The notes under the pieces are model-generated. The model did no database searches. It was not told where the DNA came from and saw only the letters and a program-made list of their open reading frames with translations. This document shows positions 1 to 5,386 of a stretch of DNA of 6,330 nucleotides, in pieces. Each line of letters opens with the position of its first letter. Position 1 is the stretch's first letter. The DNA is from DATBMY01 sp036554605 (lineage in GTDB: Bacteria; Acidobacteriota; Blastocatellia; UBA7656): positions 1 to 6,330 of the forward strand of contig DATBMY010000270.1 in NCBI GenBank assembly GCA_036554605.1, in the 5' to 3' direction. The translations under genes and the position numbers were made by a program.

Positions 1-105
1 GGCGAAGCGGTGCGGGTGAGGGGGGTTGAAGGATTGACGCTTGCCGTCGAAGCCGAGAGCGACGCGGCGCTGGAGCCGAAAAAGACCTCGGCCATCGCCG
101 AGTGA
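1..105 (+). CDS. NfeD-family membrane protein, C-terminal end (partial)
   Basis: Frame 1 is open from the window edge to a TGA at 103-105 and gives 34 residues. The start, GEAVRVRGVEGLTLAVEAE, matches the last strands of the soluble OB-fold domain that ends NfeD proteins, where a G-x-x-V-x-V..V-x-G-x-x-L-x-V pattern is typical. The remaining residues are a polar, charged tail. NfeD proteins are membrane-anchored partners of slipins and flotillins and are commonly encoded directly upstream of them, as here (53 nt to the slipin ATG). The protein identity rests on a short fragment plus this context. Whether it is the long form with an N-terminal ClpP-like serine protease domain or the short form cannot be seen. 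Confidence 0.72.
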   Translation, partial: GEAVRVRGVEGLTLAVEAESDAALEPKKTSAIAE

Positions 106-147
106 ATAGAGCCTCTATTTCACTTCAGCGCGATTCCTCACTAGAAT

Positions 148-153
148 AGGAGG
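148..153 (+). promoter_or_regulatory. Strong Shine-Dalgarno that decides the slipin start
   Basis: AGGAGG at 148-153 is a perfect ribosome binding site. It lies 5 nt before the ATG at 159. It overlaps the in-frame GTG at 153-155, so that GTG is unlikely to be the start even though it would add two codons. Confidence 0.8.
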
Positions 154-158
154 TGGGT

Positions 159-968
159 ATGAACGAGTTCATAACATTCCCGCTTGTGGCCGTCGCGGTC
201 CTGCTGATTTACATATTCAGCGTCATAAACATTATTCCCGAGTACGAGCGCGGGGTTATATTCCGTCTCGGCCGCCTTATGCCAGAGGCAAAGGGCCCGG
301 GCATAGTTCTCGTCTTTCGGCCCATCGACCGAATAGTGCGGGTGAGCCTGCGAACCGTCACGCTCGATGTGCCGCCGCAAGATATAATCACTCGCGATAA
401 CGTCACCGTATCGGTTAACGCGGTCGTCTATTTTCGCGTGATAGACCCGCGGCTGGCGGTCGTCGAAGTCGAGAACTATTTATACGCAACGTCACAGCTT
501 GCGCAGACGACGCTGCGCTCGGTGCTGGGCGAGGCCGAGCTTGACGAACTGCTGTCGGAGCGAGAGCTGTTGAATACAAAGCTTCAGACGATACTCGATA
601 AGCACACCGACCCGTGGGGAATTAAAGTCTCTATGGTCGAGATAAAAGCGGTCGATCTTCCGCAGGAGATGCGCCGCGCCATGTCGAAGCAGGCCGAAGC
701 CGAACGCGAAAAGCGCGCGAAGATCATACATGCCGACGGCGAGTATCAAGCCTCGGAAAAACTGGTTGCGGCGGCGCGCGTAATCGCTTCCGCGCCCGTG
801 GCGATACAGTTGCGATATTTGCAGACGCTGACGGAAATCGGGGTCGAACAGAATACAACAGTGGTTTTCCCTATCCCCATAGATATGTTAAAAGGTCTAA
901 TGAATTTAGAGGAGGATCGCGGGCTGGCCATAACGACCCGGCCACGCGAGCCCGTTGGCGTGGATTAG
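159..968 (+). CDS. Slipin (stomatin/prohibitin-like SPFH-domain membrane protein)
   Basis: The product is 269 aa, a usual slipin length. Residues about 7-23 form one hydrophobic anchor. The slipin hallmark IIPEYERGVIFRLGR follows at 25-39, and the SPFH/Band 7 domain continues to about residue 190, with RTVTLDVPPQ, the TRDNVTVSVNAVVYFRV segment and the VEIKAVDLP strand. A charged, alanine-rich helix (QAEAEREKRAKIIHADGEYQ) is the expected coiled-coil oligomerisation region. A hydrophobic patch VVFPIPIDML lies near the C terminus, where archaeal stomatin is cut by its NfeD partner protease. Slipins form ring-like oligomers on the inner membrane and are thought to organise membrane microdomains or guard protein quality; the substrate here is unknown. 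The nfeD gene directly upstream supports the pair. The start is set by the AGGAGG site; a GTG at 153 is the alternative. Confidence 0.93.
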   Translation: MNEFITFPLVAVAVLLIYIFSVINIIPEYERGVIFRLGRLMPEAKGPGIVLVFRPIDRIVRVSLRTVTLDVPPQDIITRDNVTVSVNAVVYFRVIDPRLAVVEVENYLYATSQLAQTTLRSVLGEAELDELLSERELLNTKLQTILDKHTDPWGIKVSMVEIKAVDLPQEMRRAMSKQAEAEREKRAKIIHADGEYQASEKLVAAARVIASAPVAIQLRYLQTLTEIGVEQNTTVVFPIPIDMLKGLMNLEEDRGLAITTRPREPVGVD

Positions 969-1080
969 AGAGGTCGGGCCCGGAAGGTTGCGCACAAGCC
1001 CCCCGGCAACGAGGGTCCGTCGAATCAATTTTTGAGATTGCCTGTCGCTTGCAGGGAGCGGCGGCGGGGGGAATGGTTCA
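969..1080 (+). other. 112-nt intergenic gap, no clear signal
   Basis: The gap separates the slipin from the SPOR gene. It contains weak inverted pairs (GTTGC 987-991 with GCAAC 1006-1010; CGGA 981-984 with TCCG 1016-1019) and a T5 run at 1029-1033 that is too far from them for a classic terminator. A G-rich stretch (GGGGGG at about 1066-1071) just before the next start can serve as a ribosome binding site. No convincing promoter was seen. Confidence 0.4.
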
Positions 1081-1479
1081 ATGAGCAATAGACAGGTCAT
1101 CGCGCTGTTCATCAGCTGTATAGCAGTGCTTCTTGCCGGCTTCGGGGCCGGCCTTTATGTGATGAAAGACGGCTCGACCGCAAACGCAAGTCAAAGCCGG
1201 GAGGCGGCTTTGCCGGTTGCCCAGGAGCAGACGGGGCAAAACGCGCGATTTTTCGTGCTGGTCGGCGACCCCTTCGGCACACAGGATGCGGCGAGCGAGC
1301 TTGTGCGGCGGTTGCGCGAAAGAAAGTATTTGAGCGCGCACACGCACCGCGATGAAGAGTCCCATCTGCGCGTGCGCATCGGGCCATATAACGCGCGCGC
1401 CGATGCCGAGCAGGTGGCTGCCGAACTGTCGAACGAAGGCCATAAGCGCATTATGGTGCGCATAGGGACGCAGAACTGA
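1081..1479 (+). CDS. Small SPOR-domain membrane protein
   Basis: This 132-aa protein has a very short cytoplasmic start (MSNRQ), one membrane helix at about residues 5-27, a polar linker to about 55 and a C-terminal SPOR domain at about 56-129. The SPOR fold shows as the opening strand ARFFVLVGDPFGTQDAASEL, where aromatic and hydrophobic residues precede the helix, and as the final RVRIGPYNARADAEQVAAEL, the usual G-P-[YF]-x(4)-A-x(2)-A pattern, followed by a last strand IMVRIG. SPOR domains bind peptidoglycan glycan strands stripped of stem peptides and often mark septal proteins such as FtsN. The topology puts the domain in the periplasm. The protein is too short to be FtsN or DedD with confidence, so no symbol is given. 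The ATG follows a G-rich site; lipA starts 20 nt after its stop. Confidence 0.85.
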   Translation: MSNRQVIALFISCIAVLLAGFGAGLYVMKDGSTANASQSREAALPVAQEQTGQNARFFVLVGDPFGTQDAASELVRRLRERKYLSAHTHRDEESHLRVRIGPYNARADAEQVAAELSNEGHKRIMVRIGTQN

Positions 1480-1499
1480 TCGAGTACGGCTATTGAAAT

Positions 1500-2396
1500 A
1501 TGCTTGTCCAGCTTGAAGGGTTGAGTCAAAGGTCGGGGCCTCGTTTGCCCGAGTGGCTTCGCAAGCCGCGGCGCAACGTCGAAGCCGATCATAATTTGAA
1601 ATCGATGTTGCGGTCGCGCAACCTGCATACCGTGTGCGAAGAAGCTCGATGTCCAAACAGGAACGATTGCTTCGCGCGCGGCGCGGCGACTTTCATGATA
1701 CTGGGCGATGTTTGCTCGCGCAGTTGTGGGTTTTGCTCGGTGAAGACCGGGCGCGGTACGCCTATGGAGGCGCTGGCCGGGGAGCCTGAGCAGGTTGCCG
1801 AAGCTGCCGCGCTTCTAAACCTCCGGTACGTCGTGATCACATCGGTTAATCGGGACGAGCTGGCCGACGGCGGCGCTTCGCATTTTGCAAGAACCGTCGA
1901 GGCCGTCAGGCGGCGGCTGCCCGCAACCTTGATCGAAGTGCTGACGCCGGATTTTAAGGGCGACCTCGATGCGCTGCGCGCCGTGCTGGATTCGAAGCCG
2001 GATACCTTTAATCATAATGTCGAGACCGTGCCGCGACTTTATCGAAGGGTGCGACCGCAAGCCGAATACAGGCAATCGCTCGACGTGCTGAGCAATGCCA
2101 GGAGGTACGCGCCCGAGATACTGACCAAGTCGGGTTTTATGGTCGGGCTTGGCGAGCGGCAAGACGAAGTCCGGCGGCTGCTTGATGACCTTCGCGCGCA
2201 CGACGTGGATGTCGTCACCATAGGCCAGTACTTGCAACCCACTCGCAATCATCTTCCCGTGGAAGAGTATGTGCATCCCGATCTTTTTGAGGAGTACAGG
2301 CGCGTGGGCATGGCGCTCGGATTCAAGGCCGTCTTTTCGGGGCCGCTCGTTCGCAGTTCTTTTATGGCCGAGCTCGTGCACGAGCAAGCTACTTAG
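1500..2396 (+). CDS. lipA: Lipoyl synthase (radical SAM)
   Basis: LipA inserts sulfur at C6 and C8 of protein-bound octanoyl chains, making the lipoyl cofactor of 2-oxoacid dehydrogenases and the glycine cleavage H protein. Both [4Fe-4S] clusters are visible. The auxiliary-cluster motif CEEARCPNRNDC supplies Cys46, Cys51 and Cys57. The radical SAM motif CSRSCGFC supplies Cys72, Cys76 and Cys79. The C-terminal RSS motif (residues 285-287) carries the serine that ligates the auxiliary cluster and is intact. Other family signatures are present: LPEWLRKP near the start, FNHNVETVPRLY, the GLGE turn and TIGQYLQPT. At 298 aa the length is normal. No strong ribosome binding site precedes the ATG, but the N terminus lines up with the family. 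No lipB or lplA is seen in the window, so the octanoyl donor enzyme is encoded elsewhere. Confidence 0.97.
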   Translation: MLVQLEGLSQRSGPRLPEWLRKPRRNVEADHNLKSMLRSRNLHTVCEEARCPNRNDCFARGAATFMILGDVCSRSCGFCSVKTGRGTPMEALAGEPEQVAEAAALLNLRYVVITSVNRDELADGGASHFARTVEAVRRRLPATLIEVLTPDFKGDLDALRAVLDSKPDTFNHNVETVPRLYRRVRPQAEYRQSLDVLSNARRYAPEILTKSGFMVGLGERQDEVRRLLDDLRAHDVDVVTIGQYLQPTRNHLPVEEYVHPDLFEEYRRVGMALGFKAVFSGPLVRSSFMAELVHEQAT

Positions 2397-2397
2397 G

Positions 2398-2448
2398 AGT
2401 CAATAGTGAATAGTGGAGCAACTATTCACTATTGATTATTCACTGTTC
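2398..2448. repeat. Inverted heptad-repeat element (15-bp perfect palindromic arms)
   Basis: The left arm at 2400-2414 (TCAATAGTGAATAGT) is the exact reverse complement of the right arm at 2421-2435 (ACTATTCACTATTGA), with a 6-nt loop GGAGCA. In RNA the stem can gain a G-U pair (2399/2436) and an A-U pair (2398/2437). Both arms consist of 7-nt units: ACTATTC, ACTATTG, then ATTATTC and ACTGTTC continue to 2448 on the right, and two inverted units make up the left arm. The element begins right after the lipA stop and is AT-rich in GC-rich surroundings. There is no T-run behind the stem, so it does not look like a standard intrinsic terminator. It may be a dispersed short repeat or an mRNA-stabilising hairpin. 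The structure is certain, the role is not. Confidence 0.85.
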
Positions 2449-2565
2449 GCTTCTCAAATGAGGATTACTCGCCCTTCTTTTCGCTTAAGACACACGGAGG
2501 AAGCCGTTCCGCCGGCATATACGCGCGAAGACATCCTTGCTTCACGCTTGAGGCTCACAAAGGTG

Positions 2566-4197
2566 ATGCCTTACCAGCGGGCATCAACCCCATTCATCAG
2601 CAACGTAGCGCTCGCGGCAGTTTCGGGGCTGCTGATGGTCTTCTCTTTTCCTGAGTGGAACCTGTGGTCACTGGGATGGGTTGCCGCCGCGCCCTTGATA
2701 ATGGCCGTCGCGCGAGAGCAGCGCTTCTTTAGATCCTTCCTGCTGGGCCTTCTTGCCGGCACTATCTTTTATACCGGGTCGAGTCACTGGATTACGCACT
2801 CCATGAACGTCTATGGAGGGCTGGCGCTGTGGCTCTGCTACCTGATAACCGTGCTCTTCTCCCTGGTGCTAGCGGTATTCACCGGTGCCTTTGCCGCCAC
2901 GCTGGCGCAGGCCGTGAGGCGCTTCGGCGGGTGGGCCATCCTCGCGGCCCCTATCTTATGGGCCGCGAGCGAGTGGGCGCGAATCCAGATCACCGGGATG
3001 GGTTGGAACCAGCTCGGGTACTCGCAGGCCTTTCAGCCGGCGGTCATACAGGTGGCGCGGCTGGGTGGGGTCTATATAGTTAGCGCGGTCCTCGTTTCCG
3101 CAAGCACCGCGCTCGTCTTTGCGATCATCTATCTTGAGCGCAAGCGCGGCATCATCGTCCTGACCGCGGCCGGGGTGCTCGCGGCGCTTACGATCCTCTA
3201 TGGTCAATGGGCGCGGCCGGCCGACGACGCTCCCGGCTCGGTTATGGTGAGTGTCGTTCAGCCGTACGTGCCAATTGATGGTCCATGGGAAGAGGAAGGG
3301 TATTCCGAGAGAATGACGCAAATGCACATTTCTATGTCGGAGCATGCGCTTGCGGCAAGCCAGAAAGAGATTGCGTCGGAACAAGCCCTGGGCGAGGAGA
3401 ACGCGAACGGCTCGAAAACGGTAAGCAATGTCCGGCTTTTCGTATGGCCGGAATCGCCAATGAATTTTGCCTATGACCGTGACGAGCAGTTGCGCCGGCG
3501 CATCGCGCAGTTCACCCGGCGCAATAATGCGTACCTGTTGATGAACACCTGGGGATTTTCAAAAGACTCGTCCGACGATAGAGTGCAGTATAACAGCGCG
3601 ATAGTCATTGGGCCTGATGGTGACAAGATCGCCGAGTATGATAAGATAGCCCTTGTTCCATTCGGAGAATACGTCCCCGCGCGCGGCTGGCTTCCATTCG
3701 CAAGTGAAATTCCTGCGCTCGTAGCCGACATCACCCCCGGGACGAGCTTCACTTTAAGCGATGTAGGGGGAGCACGGATTGGAACAGCTATATGCTTTGA
3801 GGCGACGAGGCCCGACATTGTACGAGAATTCAGAAATGAGGGCGCCTCCGCAATCGTGCAGATCTCCAATGAGCTGTGGTTTGGTCCGACGGCCGCGCCG
3901 AGACAGATGCTAGCGCATGCCATATTCCGAGCCGTTGAAAATAACGTAGACCTGATACGCGCGACGAACTCGGGGCTTTCGGCCAGGGTCGACCGGTACG
4001 GAGTCGTCTATGGCGAAACGCCGCTAATGGAGACGGCGAGCCGGACCTGGAGGATAAAGACGGTTGATGAGGTCTCCTCGAATGGTGTGACCGTCTATAC
4101 CAGGTATGGAGACGTGTTCGCGGTAATCTGCGCGGCCTTATCGTTGATACTTACGATCGCGGCATTCATTCCGGCGAAATCGGACGACGAGGGATAG
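2566..4197 (+). CDS. lnt: Apolipoprotein N-acyltransferase
   Basis: Lnt adds the third acyl chain, taken from a phospholipid, to the N-terminal diacylglyceryl cysteine of lipoproteins at the inner membrane. The N-terminal half holds about six to seven hydrophobic segments, beginning ISNVALAAVSGLLMVFSFPEW. The periplasmic nitrilase-like domain follows and a last helix lies near the C terminus. The catalytic triad is complete: Glu in WPES (codon 3451, residue 296), Lys in YDKIALVPFGEYVP (codon 3643, residue 360) and Cys in AICFE (codon 3793, residue 410). Their spacing is close to E. coli E267/K335/C387. SNELWFG is the usual post-cysteine motif. The start is uncertain. The ATG at 2566 gives 543 aa and a short lead before helix 1, as in the family. 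An ATG at 2458 would add 36 residues, and a GTG at 2413 lies inside the hairpin repeat. No candidate has a well-placed ribosome binding site. Confidence 0.95.
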   Translation: MPYQRASTPFISNVALAAVSGLLMVFSFPEWNLWSLGWVAAAPLIMAVAREQRFFRSFLLGLLAGTIFYTGSSHWITHSMNVYGGLALWLCYLITVLFSLVLAVFTGAFAATLAQAVRRFGGWAILAAPILWAASEWARIQITGMGWNQLGYSQAFQPAVIQVARLGGVYIVSAVLVSASTALVFAIIYLERKRGIIVLTAAGVLAALTILYGQWARPADDAPGSVMVSVVQPYVPIDGPWEEEGYSERMTQMHISMSEHALAASQKEIASEQALGEENANGSKTVSNVRLFVWPESPMNFAYDRDEQLRRRIAQFTRRNNAYLLMNTWGFSKDSSDDRVQYNSAIVIGPDGDKIAEYDKIALVPFGEYVPARGWLPFASEIPALVADITPGTSFTLSDVGGARIGTAICFEATRPDIVREFRNEGASAIVQISNELWFGPTAAPRQMLAHAIFRAVENNVDLIRATNSGLSARVDRYGVVYGETPLMETASRTWRIKTVDEVSSNGVTVYTRYGDVFAVICAALSLILTIAAFIPAKSDDEG

Positions 4198-4230
4198 CTC
4201 CGAGAGACTTGTGAAAGAAGAGAAGACGCG

Positions 4231-5338
4231 ATGATTGAAGAATTGAGACAAAAGTACGACACCCTATCGCAGCGCGCAAAAGAGCTGCGGAGGTTTCTTT
4301 GACCCGGACGGCAAGCGCGCCGAGCTTGCGAAGCTAGAGGAAGAGACGTCGCAGCCGGAATTCTGGAGCGACCAGCAGCGCGCGCAGAAGATCTTGCAAA
4401 AACGGAGCCGGCTCGATGGGGCTATCGAGCGGGCCGACACCTTGACTCGACACATAGAAGACGCGGGGGTGCTCATTGAATTTGCGGAAGAAGACGAAGC
4501 GTCTATAGGAGAGCTGCGGTCGCTGCTCGGCCGCGTAGAGAAAGAGGTCGAAGAAGGCGAAGTCGAGATGTTGCTGTCCGGCCCTAACGACGCGCGCGAC
4601 GCGATCGTGACTATAAACGCCGGAGCCGGCGGCACCGACGCGCAGGACTGGGCCGAAATGCTTATGCGTATGTACCTGCGATGGGCCGAAGGACACGGTT
4701 ATAAGGTCGATATCGTAGACGAGCAGCCGGGCAAAGAGGCCGGCATCAAGTCTGCGACCTTCACCGTCGCCGGAGAGCACGCATACGGTTTACTTTCGGC
4801 TGAGGCAGGCGTCCACCGGCTGGTCCGGCTCAGCCCGTTTAACGCCGGCCAGAGCCGCGAGACCAGCTTCGCCTCAGTCTTTGTTTACCCTGAGGTCGAA
4901 GAGGATATAGAGATCGACGTGAGCGAAAAAGACCTGCGCGTTGACACCTATCGCTCTTCGGGCGCGGGAGGGCAGCACGTCAACGTCACCGATTCGGCCG
5001 TGCGCATAACGCACCTGCCGACCGGCATAGTCGTTACCTGCCAGAACCAGAGGTCGCAGCATCAGAACCGCGAAGTGGCGATGAGGATACTAAAGTCCAG
5101 GCTCTATGAGCTTGAGATGCAGAAGCGGCGGGCCGAGACCGCGCAGCTCGAAGAATCTAAGCGGGATATATCGTTCGGATCGCAGATAAGAAATTACGTC
5201 CTTCACCCTTACAGGCTGGTCAAGGATGTTCGCACTAAACTGGAATCGTCCGATGTCGATTCGGTCTTGAATGGAAAGATCGATGACTTCATCAAAGAGT
5301 ACCTGCTTCACAAGACCAGAAGCGGCCAAGGCGAGTAG
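4231..5338 (+). CDS. prfB: Peptide chain release factor 2, two frames joined by programmed +1 frameshift
   Basis: RF2 reads UGA and UAA in the ribosomal A site and triggers peptide release. The gene opens with ATG at 4231 and reads 23 codons, ending LRRFL, before an in-frame TGA at 4300-4302. Skipping one base continues at GAC 4301 (DPDGKRAELAKLEEE) to TAG at 5336-5338, for 368 aa in total; E. coli RF2 has 365. The frame change mirrors E. coli prfB, where LRGYLDYD corresponds to LRRFLDPD here. The stop-codon-reading tripeptide SPF is at residues 201-203. The GAGGQ catalytic loop has GGQ at 246-248. The residue matching E. coli K-12 Thr246 is Ser242. The upstream region is purine-rich, with only a weak ribosome binding site (GAGAAG). 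It lies 33 nt after lnt. A gene call that ignores the shift would lose the N terminus. Confidence 0.97.
4289..4303 (+). promoter_or_regulatory. prfB +1 programmed frameshift signal
   Basis: The elements are an internal Shine-Dalgarno GGAGG (4289-4293), a 3-nt spacer TTT, the slippery leucine codon CTT (4297-4299), the stop TGA (4300-4302) and a following C (4303), the context in which UGA is poorly terminated. Order and spacing match the E. coli site (SD-like purines, 3 nt, CTT TGA C). By the known mechanism, low RF2 lets the ribosome pause at UGA and slip +1 so that full RF2 is made; ample RF2 ends translation after 23 codons. Confidence 0.95.
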
Positions 5339-5361
5339 CGAGCTGATGCTCGAAGAATAAA

Positions 5362-5367
5362 TATAAT
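5362..5367 (+). promoter_or_regulatory. Possible -10 box upstream of the M16 peptidase gene
   Basis: TATAAT at 5362-5367 is a perfect -10 hexamer in an AT-rich patch between prfB and the peptidase gene. No recognisable -35 element lies 16-18 nt upstream, and there is no extended -10 TG. The implied transcription start would fall around 5374, on the ribosome binding site, leaving almost no leader. A small hairpin (CGAGC 5339-5343 with GCTCG 5348-5352) sits in front. It is a weak candidate only. Confidence 0.25.
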
Positions 5368-5373
5368 TTGTCC

Positions 5374-5378
5374 AGGAG
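5374..5378 (+). promoter_or_regulatory. Shine-Dalgarno that decides the M16 peptidase start
   Basis: AGGAG at 5374-5378 lies 8 nt before the ATG at 5387, which opens the long frame. The nearer ATG at 5380 is out of frame, is only 1 nt away from the site, and meets a TAG after six codons. Confidence 0.7.
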
Positions 5379-5386
5379 TATGAGTT

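Noticed and set aside
978..1033. Terminator between slipin and the SPOR gene
   Set aside because: The complementary pieces are short (4-5 bp) with a large loop, and the T5 run is about 10 nt beyond the last arm.
1073..1084. Tiny ATG-GTT-CAA-TGA frame overlapping the SPOR start
   Set aside because: Three codons in another frame; the overlap looks accidental and the ATG at 1081 opens the true gene.
1078..1656. Long minus-strand open frame (192 aa) opposite the SPOR gene and lipA start
   Set aside because: It lies opposite two well-supported genes, has no recognisable domain, and open antisense frames are expected in GC-rich coding DNA.
1815..2387. Minus-strand open frame (190 aa) opposite lipA
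   Set aside because: It is a shadow of a conserved gene in GC-rich DNA with no family signature.
2398..2448. Intrinsic terminator after lipA
   Set aside because: The stem is long and perfect, but it is AT-rich and has no T-run after the right arm; the sequence continues with further heptad-like units.
2829..3083. Plus-strand alternative frame inside lnt
   Set aside because: It overlaps conserved Lnt membrane segments and shows no independent motif or ribosome binding site.
4231..4302. prfB as a pseudogene broken by a stop codon
   Set aside because: The stop sits in a textbook recoding context and the joined product has normal RF2 length and intact SPF and GGQ motifs.
5339..5352. Terminator hairpin after prfB (CGAGC-TGAT-GCTCG)
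   Set aside because: The stem is only 5 bp and is followed by an A/T mix rather than a T-run; it could form by chance.
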